From Quillaja saponaria (lineage: Eukaryota > Streptophyta > Magnoliopsida > Fabales > Quillajaceae): a DNA stretch of 64,000 nt. The stretch is from positions 14,361,071 to 14,425,070 of the forward strand of contig CM055618.1 of NCBI GenBank assembly GCA_029379385.1, read 5' to 3'. Below, piece after piece: positions 1-10,817 of this stretch (its first letter is position 1; the number at the start of each line of letters is the position of its first letter). Below the pieces are notes generated by a model. The model was not told the DNA's origin. It saw nothing but the letters and a program-made list of their open reading frames with translations, and searched no databases. The translations under genes and the position numbers were made by a program.

Positions 1-628
1 AAAAGGCAGTAGAGTTTGCTGATCTTACAGGCAATTGATAAACTGATAGAAACCGATCCAAGTAGTTCATTGATAGACAAAAGCTCACTGGACCGAAACC
101 GTAATTGGCATGGGCCTGTTCACCACAATATCAAGTCACTAACAGAAGTGAACCAATTCAAGATCAAGAAAGGGATATCCATTAAACATTTTCAACCAGA
201 AACGAGGGAAACCCAAAGAACGAAGTGGCAAATAGAGAATGAAAATTCATGTCCAGTATGAAAAACTAAGCGATTTGCAACAAGCCAGTTAAGGATTGTA
301 TACTAATACCATAGTTCCATTAACAAGTAAAAGAAAATTGGCCAGAAAAACAAAGCACAAAAATAAAATGAAATCCATGAGTGAAACAACAACTTCTACA
401 ATGGACACATTGCAAGCAAATTGTTTTAGCAAAAAGTAACAATGCAAGAGCAGAATGTTTCAATAACCACATCCCCATTGATCCACAAACTTTGGAAATC
501 AAAATAGGATAAAAAGAATAATCTTCTGAGGAATAAAAACTGTGTTTTCCCCAAATTAGTGAACAAAAAAATTGGAAAAATTATCAATGGCAGGCAAAAC
601 AATATTCCAATTTAAGTAATTAAACAAC

Positions 629-952
629 CTTCCGAATCCAATCAAAAGCCTCTCTCCTAACACTCAAATCCAAATTCCCACTGCGCAGCCTCTCGAGGTA
701 ATCCTTTTTGGGCAAATGTTCTTTCTCCCTCTCAACCATTAGCCTAACAATATCTTCACTAAACGGAAAACCCACAATGGGTTCCGATCCATTGCCACTA
801 AAACTTAAGGATTGATGGTCAGCACGATTAATTTGGTTAAAAAGAGAAACCCCAAACCCATCTGCAGCATTACAATCAAGATCATCAAAGCACATATTGC
901 TACTCTCCGAGCACAGAAGGTTTGAGGTTGTACGGTCAGAACTCTCTGCCAT
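629..952 (-). CDS. D-type cyclin, first coding exon (5' part of gene; rest lies off the left edge)
   Basis: Minus-strand exon starting at the ATG at 950-952. It encodes about 108 residues and ends at an AAG|GTTGTT donor (exon end about 629). An LxCxE retinoblastoma-binding motif is visible at L12, C14 and E16 (LLCSE), followed by the acidic spacer and the start of the cyclin box (SEDIVRLMVEREKEHLPK, then REAFDWIRK). This is how exon 1 of plant CYCD2/CYCD4 genes looks; the next exon should start near HAHFxFGP. I searched the remaining 628 bases by eye and did not find it, so intron 1 is longer than 600 bp and the rest of the gene is outside the window. D cyclins bind CDKA and drive G1/S by RBR phosphorylation. 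CYCD4 versus CYCD2 cannot be decided from this exon; the neighbouring KAC and DIC genes fit either Arabidopsis location. Confidence 0.88.
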
Positions 953-1447
953 TGAAGAACCTCGAAATGCTTAGAAAGTTGAAGAGAATCGAATCAAATT
1001 AGTCCTAAAAGCGAGGTTTTATGTAAAAATATTACATGGGTTGCAAAAAATGAGCATGCTTAATTACAGAACAAACCCATATGAGAGTATAGGGAGAGAA
1101 ACTGAGTTTCAATCTTCAATAAAGGGAACAAAAAAATGAGAAAGCAGTGAAAATAGAGCGAAATAGAGAGTGGGTAGTAGTGGATGGAGGGGAAACGATT
1201 GAAAGATGTGAGCTTTATGTAGAAACTTGAGTGTATACTTCTAGCCTCTAGGGTAAAGGAGAGATTTCGGTGAAGAAGGCTGTGCCTTCGTAGATATAGA
1301 ACCAAAAAATAGAACAAATAAACACCAAAAATGTTTTTCTTTTATCCTCTTTATCCTTTTTCTTTTTTATTCGAATTTCAAAACTTCTAAAAAGGTTTTG
1401 TTGGTCGTACATAAATTTAGTTGGCAAAATAAAAATTCCTAAAAATA

Positions 1448-1459
1448 TGTATATATATA
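1448..1459 (-). promoter_or_regulatory. possible TATA box of the cyclin gene
   Basis: A TATATATA-like run lies about 500 bp upstream of the cyclin ATG on the minus strand. It would imply a long 5' leader, which is usual for D cyclins. AT-rich DNA makes such matches common, so support is weak. Confidence 0.25.
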
Positions 1460-2038
1460 GAGAGAAAATTAATTATTTTCTTTTTAATTATTGAATTAAG
1501 AGGAAAATGAAGGTGACCTATTTCTCATTCCATATCCACAAGCTGCATTTATTTTTACTTAAAAAATAAAAATTAATCTTGTAACTTAGTTATTTTATAA
1601 CGCTTTTAAATTTATAAAAAAAATTAGCATTGATTATAAAATTTAAATATATAATTTAATAATAACAATAAGTCTTTTAGAGGCATTTAATAATAATATA
1701 TTATTTGTATAGTCTCATTAGTGTTGTTGAAATTATAATGAGAAAAAAAAATTTCATATTAAACATATAACACTATATACAAAAAATTTAATCATAGGAT
1801 GACATTAGAGCAAGTTTAGTCAAACACACATTTTACCTACTTTTCTTCCCTTACCATTATCAACTCACCACTTACATAGCATGGGTGAGACAAGTGTATA
1901 AACCCTACTCGTCCTTGTTCGTCCCTCCACTTATAATTAATGTCGAGCAAGCCTAATAATCTTTTAGAGACATTTAATAAGATAATTTAACAATAAAAAA
2001 TTATTTGCATAATCTCAATTTAACAATAAAAATTATTT

Positions 2039-2051
2039 ACATAGTCTCATT
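2039..2051. repeat. target-site duplication, left copy
   Basis: ACATAGTCTCATT, identical to 2565-2577. It lies next to the A-tail end of the LINE fragment; the final T is shared with the poly-T run. Confidence 0.7.
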
Positions 2052-2564
2052 TTTTTTTTGGTGAAAAGGGAATAGTAAAATAAAATAGAATTAAATGTCA
2101 ATACAAGGTTTTGGAGTACATATTCCTAAAATATCAAAAAGAATTATAGAGCTTAAAAAAGGCGGCATAGTATTAAGTATAGTAAAACTTTGTGTTTTAG
2201 TGTATGTCTCCTTGGACAACATATTAGCTGCTTGATTCTCCTCGTGATAACTGTGGACCACCTTTATTAGAGAAAACTCTTTAATCAAGAATCTGTGATC
2301 ATTAATAATAGATCCTAAAGGATGGGATAAAATATCAGTTGCATTAATAAGGTTAGTTACAAGCTTAGTATCAATTTCAGTTTCAAAATTTATGATTCCC
2401 ATATCCAATACCAAGTTTAAACTATCTCTCAATGCTCATAATTTAACTTCCACACTTCTACTGAATTCAAAATTCTTGATAAAGCAGAAATGTACCCTCC
2501 AACTTCATTTCTAATCAAACCCCTACTAGTAACCCTCCCAGAACTTCCCAAAGAAGAGCCATCA
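2052..2564 (-). mobile_element. 5'-truncated non-LTR retrotransposon (LINE) fragment with RNase H-like domain
   Basis: Reading the minus strand from 2564 gives VDGSSLG...GRVTSRGLIRNE..GGYISALSRIL, then, after a stop and degenerate codons, FETEIDTKLVTNLIN...HPLGSIINDHRFLI...VVHSYHEENQAANMLSKE (2091-2432). This is the RNase H-like domain (RVT_3 type) found at the C-terminus of plant L1-like reverse transcriptases. The element ends with an A-tail (poly-T at 2051-2059 on the plus strand). It is flanked by the 13-bp direct repeat ACATAGTCTCATT at 2039-2051 and 2565-2577, the target-site duplication expected of target-primed reverse transcription. It starts inside the RNase H domain, so it is a dead 5'-truncated copy. 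Confidence 0.8.
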
Positions 2565-2577
2565 ACATAGTCTCATT
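2565..2577. repeat. target-site duplication, right copy
   Basis: ACATAGTCTCATT, identical to 2039-2051, at the truncated 5' end of the LINE fragment. Confidence 0.7.
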
Positions 2578-3477
2578 AGTGATGATAAAATTATCATGAG
2601 GAAATAATTTTCCATAAACATACGACATTATGTACAAAAGTTTAATTATAAGATGACATTAAAGATTTTGGTCAAACACACATCTCACCACTTTTCTTTG
2701 CCTTACCATTATCAACGCACCACTTACACAACATGGGCGAGACAAATTCATAAACTCTTACTCGTCCTTATTTGTCCCTCCATTTATAATTAAAGTCGAA
2801 CCGGTCTACTAATGAGAGTCAAACACAATATTTTGTAAAAATTTATAAATTTGTATAAGTTTTTTAAATTATATTTATCTTTCAATAAAAAACAATAAAT
2901 TTTTTTAGATAATTTCTTTCACTTTTTCGAAATTGAGTTAAATTATAACTTTAGTTTTTTTTTTTTTTTTTTCAAACTCTAGATTTTAAAAATATTGAAA
3001 CGTTAGTGTAACATTTGTATAATTTAATAATTTCTCACAAACTCAATAATAATAAAATCATATTTGTATGTCTAAGTAAGAATATAATTAAAATATTGTA
3101 AGTATTTATTTCAATTTTTTACATTTTGGATTAGTTTTCATTTTTTCCAAACCTTCAGGAGATGGTTTTATAAATTTTAAAAATAAAGAAAATGTTCTAA
3201 TAATATATGTTTAATCTAAGAAAAAAAAAACCGAGCTAATTATAGGGGTAAATACGTCAAAGCCAGGACTTGGAGGAATATTTGGTCAATGGAGTTTTGG
3301 TTTGTCGTTTACCTCCTTCAGGTAGAGGTGCAAGGCGCATGCTCCCTGACATACCATCAGGCCACCAAACATAGCCATTTCTTATTCTTTCATATAGTTA
3401 ATGCATGTACCAAAATCCATTGCCAAAATTTTGCCTTTTTCATTTCTACAATTACTTTTTAATAGTTACCTACAAAC

Positions 3478-3478
<1 letters not shown>

Positions 3479-3515
<37 letters not shown>
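3479..3515. repeat. C37 homopolymer
   Basis: Thirty-seven consecutive C residues (poly-G on the minus strand) in AT-rich DNA, followed about 60 bp later by a 15-bp poly-A run. It gives a run of prolines in one frame, but there is no gene here. Poly-C this long is rare in plant genomes and could be a real i-motif/G-quadruplex-prone tract or an assembly artefact. Confidence 0.95.
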
Positions 3516-3521
<6 letters not shown>

Positions 3522-6500
3522 TTCCAATAAAAATGGAAAAGAAAAATCAAATAATTACAAGTTTCATGTTGAGCCAAAAAAAAAAAAAAAATTCTCGGTC
3601 AGTTGACTTGACAAATTAATAATGACAACAAGGGATATAACATGTACCACTAAATGAAACATAAAAAAGAAGAGTAGATTCACTATACTAGAATGCTCTA
3701 TAAGATGGGGTGTGTAAGTTTCACCAAGACACATTTCTAATGGTAACTAGAGTAGTCTCTTCATGTCACTTTCTCATGAAAATTATAACTATATGAGACT
3801 TTCTTCCTTTTCATTCACTCTTGCCTCCCAAAATATTCTCCAAAATATGAAACACTTCACTACACATCCCAAGTCACGTGTATTGCCAATTTTAATGGTA
3901 GCCTTAACTGATGCTTGTTACATGTTAGATGCTTCATGCCCTCTTACAAGCATGTAACTCTTTTTGGACATGTATCCCATTGACATGGTGGTCCAATTTC
4001 AAAGACACTATTTTTTAAGTTTTATTGCCGAGCTCTGAAAATACTTCCCTTGTTCCTCCATGCTAATGTCAGATCTGTCATAGTTTATGTAGATAACTTA
4101 TATTGTAAAAATATAATATATAAATACTAAATATAGTGATTGAGAATTAAAAATTCTTTTACTTTTAGAAATTATCTTTTTATACAGGGGATATGATTAC
4201 CAATGAGGTATGCCATGTCTCCAAAAATAATTTCCCTTTAGACAATGTGTGTTTCATCGGGTGGGATGAATGAAATCATAAACTAACACTTCACTATTTC
4301 TCTTATGCCTGCATTTGGAACATTAAAATATTTGAAATAGGAGTCTATGTTTTTTATGTTAGAAACAAATAAAATAATATAAAATTTAAATAAAATTCAT
4401 ATGTTATTGTATTTTAGTTTTTACATCAAATTTTGTGTCCCTTTTTTAAATAACTCGTTATCATTAATATTATACACACATTTATGCAAATTTTAATAAA
4501 TAAAAAATAGATAATAGTATGAAAAACATACATAAATTAAAATAAATTTTTTCTTGGTAAAAACAAATACACAGCTAGTTGTACAGTTAAAACAACAAAA
4601 GGCAAAACAGATAAGCATTGCCTAGGGGAGCAACTCATAGTTTTTAGGAAGCACTCCCAGCAAAAACTCACAATTGGGAACAGGAGGAAATAATAAATGA
4701 AATGATAAAAGAAGAAAAAACTCCTAGAAATAGAGCCACCCTTTTTCAATAATATCCTTAATGATTTAAGCATATATGAAACCATAAATGAAGACTTATG
4801 TTCATTAAGTATGGAATGTATCACACCGAACCAGTGGCTCAGATTCAATCCAAATCATCAAGGAAGTCGGTTTCAGGTACAAAGGGATGGAAATCAAACC
4901 AATATCTTGGGAAATCACGCACCATGTCATTGTTTGTTTGGAGCTTAATTCTCCCGTGTTTGAGATAAAGAAGCAGGCTACATCTTATCTTTTCCCTCTC
5001 AAAAATGACAGTGGAGATAACCAGTCTAAAAATTTGCTAACTACAAGAGGCACTACACTGTCAAGACTCAACAGTCTTTTTTATTTTATAGGTAACGCTG
5101 TTAAGAGAGTCTTTTCCCCTGAAATTGCATTATGTAAGTGATGTCTTCGTTGGGCAGATGATCTAAGGAATGTTCTGTTATAGAGATTTGTAAAGAAGTA
5201 GAGAAAATTCCAAAATAATGAACCAAGTCCCTTTAAAAAATATTTGCATTATAACCCATATTTCCTTTCTATGATCTCCCGACCAAGGCAAGTCTGAGGG
5301 CATTAGAAAACCACCAAGTTTTTGCAACTCATTCCAAGCTTGGCCATCATAAACTAGCAATGTAGTTAGTATCGAAGACCCTCATTTAAAGAATGACACA
5401 AATCTAAACCTCGGTCTCTAGATAAAGATGTGATCCAGGATCAAAAATTGTTCCATACAATCTCTCACCCAATATATTCACTAGTCTTTACTAAATCTAC
5501 CATTCCATAACAGAGATCATACATTCTCACCTCAAGTCAGAAACCAAAATAGCTAGCCATTACTACTACATATTTGGTTGACGTGAAAATTCTGTAACAT
5601 TTTCTCTGATAAATACTGATGTAGGACGCTTAGGGAGATTGAAGGGATTTGAGAGCAAACAGGAAAATCTATTCAATTCTAAACTATTCCAAGGAAAAAT
5701 TACTCAATATCTCAATATTCAAATGATCAGAAGCTTTTGGAATATGTTATTTGTATTTATCTAAAATATAGGTAAATTACTAGAGAGGTCATTTCTTAAT
5801 TGGGTTCAATCTTTGTGAGAGTAAAATTCATAATTTCTTTTTATTCAACGCAACTCGACTAGGCTTTGGAGTTGATTATATAAATCCTTTTTCTCTTTCG
5901 CATCGATCAAGGCAGTCATTTTCAATAATACTTTAGCAGTCATACCCTTCTCGAATAAAAGTTTTGATCTCCCTTGTCACAAACACCTACCACATACTGC
6001 AGCAATTCCACCTTCCACAACAAAATCAACCTTCATTTGATGTTAAAATCTGCGACTGTTTATGCTTGAAACCAATTTACACGCACCACTAATTGGTAAA
6101 ATTGTTTCAGTCACTCAGAAAATTAATGGGTTTTGCGAAAAATGTTCTTCTTCGTTTCTTTTCTTGCCACGCTCAAGAAACTTATTGGTGAAGAAGTTTT
6201 GCAGTAAATGACTAAATACTGATTCATGCCCGGGTTCCGTCCACACCTGGAATCATAAAAATATAACACGCTAACACTTCGGCCTCAGGCCCACTATATT
6301 TAATAGATAATATCAGTAAATATTTTATAATATAAAACCAAAAGATAAATCCAAATAAGATATTTTAATAGAAAACGATATAATTCACAAAGAAAATAAA
6401 TATAAATACATTTGCAATTAAATTTAGGTTTTGTTGCTTATAAAAAAGTATTAAAAATTAGTTATGTTTTTTTTTTGAGAAAGTTATAAAAAAAATAATC

Positions 6501-6571
6501 ATTATTAATATAGATAATAACTACTAATAAAAAAAAATTAAATTAAAGTCTTTTTCATTTAATATTTTTAT

Positions 6572-6706
6572 AAATTAAACATTGTTAATATAAAATCTGT
6601 GATAAAAATGTTAATATGAAACATTTAAATAAAATAATTTTACAAATTAAACATTGTTAATATAAAATCTGTGATAGAAAATTTAATATGAAACATTTAA
6701 ATAAAA
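6572..6706. repeat. direct repeat, two ~64-bp copies, period ~71 bp
   Basis: The block beginning AAATTAAACATTGTTAATAT and ending in GAAACATTTAAATAAAA occurs at about 6572-6634 and again at about 6643-6706 with a few differences. Non-coding. Confidence 0.75.
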
Positions 6707-7084
6707 ATCTCCTGTTAAGGAATTAACTTAATAGTTAAGATTATATGTTTATTTCATTAACTGATCAAGGAATATTGTACCCATCTCAGAACATAGATTT
6801 ATTCCAAAGACCTATTAAAATACTCTAACTCTTAGATAGAACAGCTATTGAATACTTCTTGACTAGTTAGACGAACTTGTTATTGATAATTTAGTTGCTT
6901 TTAATTCAACTGGTGGGGAGATAATTGGTTTCAAAAATTCAAATTCAAATTTATATATATTTTTTGAGTTATTTGTATGTAAATTTAGAAAAAGACCTAA
7001 TTTTTGTGAAAGGAAAAAAAAATCTTGGCTTTATTTAGAAAGCAACCTTATAATTATTTCTTTTATCTCTTTATGCTAATTAAA

Positions 7085-7093
7085 AAACCCTAA
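7085..7093 (+). promoter_or_regulatory. telo-box (AAACCCTAA) upstream of the CURT1 gene
   Basis: AAACCCTAA, the plant interstitial telomere motif. It is common near transcription starts of housekeeping and growth-related genes and lies 114 bp before the chosen ATG. Confidence 0.5.
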
Positions 7094-7114
7094 CCGGCTT
7101 CACTTCCTCTATCC

Positions 7115-7122
7115 TATATATT
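7115..7122 (+). promoter_or_regulatory. putative TATA box of the CURT1 gene
   Basis: TATATATT lies 84 bp before the ATG at 7199, predicting a transcript start near 7147 and a leader of about 50 nt. Confidence 0.45.
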
Positions 7123-7198
7123 AGAAGGCGCGGAAGGAAATGTGGACTATCGCTGCCCGCCTTCTCAGAATCTTAGTCCTCCTCCGACAGCCTTCCCA

Positions 7199-10100
7199 AT
7201 GGAGCTGCGTATGTGCACCGTCCTTCCCTACCAGCAAAGACTTTTGCCGTCAAATCCTAACCTTCACCGTGTTGGCGTTCTCCCCAAACCCTTTCCTATC
7301 TCTCGCATTGGTCTCCAGTCCAGTACGTTCTCCATTCTTTTGCATTTTGAAACAAAACCCTAGGTTATCTTTATCGTTTTATTACTGGATTTCGGCGTAA
7401 TTAAGTTTTTGTAATCTTTGGTAAATTGGTTTGGGTTCGAGGTAAGAGTTCATCTATGTCGAGGTTTAAGCTAAATGGGAACTGTTAGGGTTTTTCATTT
7501 TATAAACTGAAAGTGATCATTTTTGTCTCTGACTTATATATACTTTGACTTATACATGAAGTGAAGTGGTAGCTTGAATTCTACATTATTTTGTTTGGAC
7601 TCTTGAAACCCACATGGATTTTCAAAAATACAGTTTTCATCTTAATTGAACTTTTTATGTAGATAAATTTAATCAATGTGTGCTATGTTTAATTTTAGAT
7701 GAATGAGAAAAAAGGTGAACTTTTCTTTCTCTTCAGGAGTAATTTACTTGGGTAACCGGTTACCAAAGGCAACATCATCTGAAGAAACATCAAGTGGAGG
7801 AAGTCAATATGTTGGTGACTCACGTGATGGTGTAGTGACACTGGAAGATGTTCAACCAGTAGATAAAATTTCGTTCAATAGAACTGTTGCAAAAACAGAA
7901 ACGGAAGATGATTCACCTGTTGATGACGAAGCGAAGTCATTTGAGTTTTTGGAGAACCTCAATATAAAGGTTTGCATATACATTTTGTCCGTTGTTTCTT
8001 GAGTTGTGTGTGTACAATCACTTGAGGGAAATAGTTCACTGCTTTAGTGTACTTAGAATGATATCATCTTATCTTTATGTTCATATGACATTCAGATGTT
8101 CTGTCAAAAAAAACCTCCTCCCCTGGCAGATCATGTAAGGTGGGATCATGGAATACTTTTTAATACATTCTGTATACCTATCTGGAATTATCTTGAAAGG
8201 TTATAACCAGTCATCCTATTATTCAAACCCCATAAAAGTGACTTCTCCAACTTACTGTTCCATAATTATGCCTTTATTAGTTCTCCTTTCTTTCCTCTTT
8301 CTATTTTGTTTTCTTTCAATTTTCACTCCTGCCTTCTTTGGATGAGACAACACCATTATGTTATTGGTATTGGGAGTAGAGATAATAGATCCTCGTTGAG
8401 GCTTTTGCTTTGGTTCACTATCTTACTTTTATGTTGGAAATGTTCTAGTATTTCGTTTTTAGTTAATTTACTTTTTGTGTTGAATTAAAAAGGGCAAGTT
8501 CTGGAATATATGGTCTCTATATCCTTTTCTTAAGCCCCGTTGGGATTGCTGATTGGCTTTTACTTCTGATTTACATCAAGAAAAGAAACAATTTGCAGGT
8601 TGACTTTAGGAGCTTCTTGAGCTTATTTCAGGGTATGACGGTAGTGTGATTTGAAACCTGGTTTTTTCTACTTCTTTTCAACCAGTTAATCGGAGCTGGT
8701 GACAACAGTTGGAATAGTTTCATAAATTTTGAAAGTTCCCACCCAATCAGTGGATGTTTAGAGAAAACCGGTGTCAACTAGTTCTACTCTATTTGATATT
8801 GTTATAAAAATCAACATGATTTCCTTTTTTGCTAGTTTTAGTCTCAGTTGGGTACTTAGGTACTACTTTTCTGTGCTTCTAATTTTTATTGAGAAAAGAA
8901 GCTCTTTGCTTGTTGGTTTTAGAAGCTGCTTGAGCTCTCTCATTTCAGGGCAGTGCAATTTGAACACCTGTTTTTTCCAATAAATTTTAATTTGTCAATA
9001 AATAATGGCAACAACGGTTAAAGTTGTTTGGGAAATTTTTAACGTTATCTGCCATGATTAACGGGTGTTGAGAGAGTTGTGAAGAAAAAAGGTGTTCAAC
9101 AAGCTTCACTTTTTTTGTCTCGACAAATAGACCTGCATTCTCTTTTTGCTATTGTCATTTTATGACGAGGGTGGTATTACTTGTCAGCTTCTGCTTCTGG
9201 CATTTTATCGTTGAAAGATGCAGTTTGCTTGTTAATTTTAGACTCTACTTAGTCTTATTTCGGGTTGTGCTATTTGCTCACCTAATATTTGCTATTTCTT
9301 TTAAACCTATTAATCAAGGCCAAAGACAACAATTATGATAGTTCGGTAAACTTTGGAAGTTGCCGGTCATGATTAATGGGTGCTGAGAGGAATGTGAAGA
9401 AAATAGGTGTTCACTTTTTTTTCTTTTTTTGACAAACCAACCTGCCTTTTCGTTTTGCTACTTCTATTGAACCTGTTAATCAAAGCTGGTGACTACAGTT
9501 GGAATCATATCATTAGTTTTGAGAATTACTGGCCGTGCTCAAATGGGTGTTGAGAGAGATATGCAGAGAACAGGTGTTCAACTAGTTTTACTCTATTTAT
9601 TATGTGATAAATCAGCCTTCTTTCTTTTTGGCTACTTTTTAGTCTCAGCTGGATACTACTTTTCTGTGCTTCTAGTGTTTTATTGAGGGAAGCAGTGTGT
9701 CTGTGTTTTAGAAGTTGCTTGAGCTTCTACATTCTTTGTTTGCTACTTTCATTTAAGGCCCAGTTGGGTATTACTTTTCAGTCTCCGCTTCTGGCTTTTT
9801 ATTGTTGAAAGACGCAGTCTGCTTGTTGGTTTTAGAAGCTACTTAGTCTTATTTCAGGATTGTGCTATTTTGCTCACCTAATTTTTTTCTACTTCTTCTG
9901 AACCTGTTAATCAAACCTGGTGACAACAGTTGGACTTGTATCATAATTTTGGAAGTTATTGGCCATGTTCAAATGGGTTTTGAGAGGGTTATGCAGAAAA
10001 CCTGGTGTTCATTGTGACAAATCAGCCTGCCTTCTTTTTTAGTTACTGTTTATTCTCAGCTGGGTACTACTTTTTGTGTACTTTAGAAGCTGCTTGAGCT

Positions 10101-10817
10101 TATTTCAGGGTAGTGCTATTTGAACACATGATTTTTTCTACTTCATTTGAATTTATTACTCAACGCGGGAAGTTATAGTTGTCCGGTAAATTTGGAAAGT
10201 TACCTTCCATGATTATTGGGTGTTGAGAGAGGAGTGAAGAAAACAGATTGTTTAACTATACTTTTTTTTATTTCCCTGACAATTCAATCTGCATTCTCCT
10301 TTTGCTACTTTCATTCTAGAACTGAGTTCTCATCTCATCTTCCAGTTTGTTTTCAATTTACTCACACAGGCCTGTGTTGGTAACTTGTCTTTTTCAGTTT
10401 GACTCAAATGATGCAGGTTCAGTTCTCTTATATGGTGGCAGTGCATTAGTTGCCGTGTGGTTAACATCTGCTGTTGTTAGTGCTATTGATTCTATTCCAC
10501 TGGTGTGTAATTCGACATATTTGCAATTTAATTTTGTCTTGAACTGTTAACACTTCTTCTAATCTCCTGATAAATACGTTGGCACCAGTTTCCCAAGTTG
10601 ATGGAAGTTGTAGGTCTTGGCTATACATTCTGGTTCACTTCTCGCTATTTGATCTTCAAGGTTAGCTATATTATTATTCAACCTATTGGTCTTGGCTTAT
10701 GTGAGGAGCTCCATATAACAGTTTTTGAATTTTATTATCCTTCAGGAAAGTAGAGATGAGTTGATTGCCAAAATAGAGGTGCTCAAGGAACAGGTCCTTG
10801 GTTTGGAAGAGAATTGA
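7199..10817 (+). CDS. CURT1D: CURVATURE THYLAKOID 1 family protein (CURT1D-like), chloroplast
   Basis: Five exons: 7199-7322, 7737-7969, 10398-10502, 10589-10660, 10746-10817; all GT-AG and in frame, giving 201 aa. Residues 1 to about 45 are basic and Ser/Pro-rich, like a chloroplast transit peptide. An acidic linker follows, then EFLENLNIKFDSNDAGSV. The CAAD domain has two hydrophobic helices (LLYGGSALVAVWLTSAVV, about 127-145; then VVGLGYTFWFTSRYLIFK), with the family motif FPKLMEVVGLGYT between them, and a charged C-terminal helix (SRDELIAKIEVLKEQV). CURT1 proteins oligomerise at grana margins and bend thylakoid membranes. The ATG at 7199 was chosen because its frame joins exon 2 through a GTACGT donor; upstream GTG/ATG starts are in other frames or lack support. 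The CURT1D assignment rests on the EFLExLNIK motif and is less certain than the family. Confidence 0.87.
8608..10260. repeat. array of diverged ~310-bp tandem repeats inside CURT1 intron 2
   Basis: At least five or six diverged copies. The marker AGAAGCTGCTTGAGCTTATT with TTTCAGGG occurs near 8608, 8921, 9233, 9830 and 10083 (partial near 9711). Each is followed by a GTGCTATTTGAACACCT-like string, an AACCTGTTAATCAA string, a GGTGACAACAGTTGGA string, TGGGTGTTGAGAGA and GGTGTTCAACTAG. Spacing is about 312 bp between the first copies. The array explains the intron's 2.4-kb length. Confidence 0.8.

Larger units (their letters stand above)
1671..2806. repeat. tandem duplication of a non-coding unit; second copy interrupted by a LINE
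   Basis: Copy 1 (about 1671-1950) and copy 2 (about 1958-2051 plus 2578-2806) share long diverged matches: a TCTTTTAGAG start, TAGTCTCATTAGTG, then a TCACCACTT...CATGGGYGAGACAA block and a CTCGTCCTT...GTCCCTCCA block. Copy 2 is split by the LINE fragment at 2052-2564. I see no coding potential in the unit itself. Confidence 0.7.
2807..7084. other. gene-poor AT-rich intergenic stretch
   Basis: Only short chance ORFs are present. The contents I can name are poly-T runs, the C37 tract (3479-3515) and a 71-bp duplication (6572-6706). The moderately GC-balanced part at about 4840-6240 may be a decayed element or gene remnant, but I could not recognise a protein in any frame. Confidence 0.5.

Noticed and set aside
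16..261. Plus-strand ORF at the left edge, as a gene or as another cyclin exon
   Set aside because: It is on the wrong strand for the cyclin, with no recognisable domain. The minus strand of 1-628 also lacks the expected HAHFxFGP exon.
3401..3619. Proline-rich ORF of 72 codons
   Set aside because: It exists only because of the C37 tract. There is no homology, splice context or composition bias.
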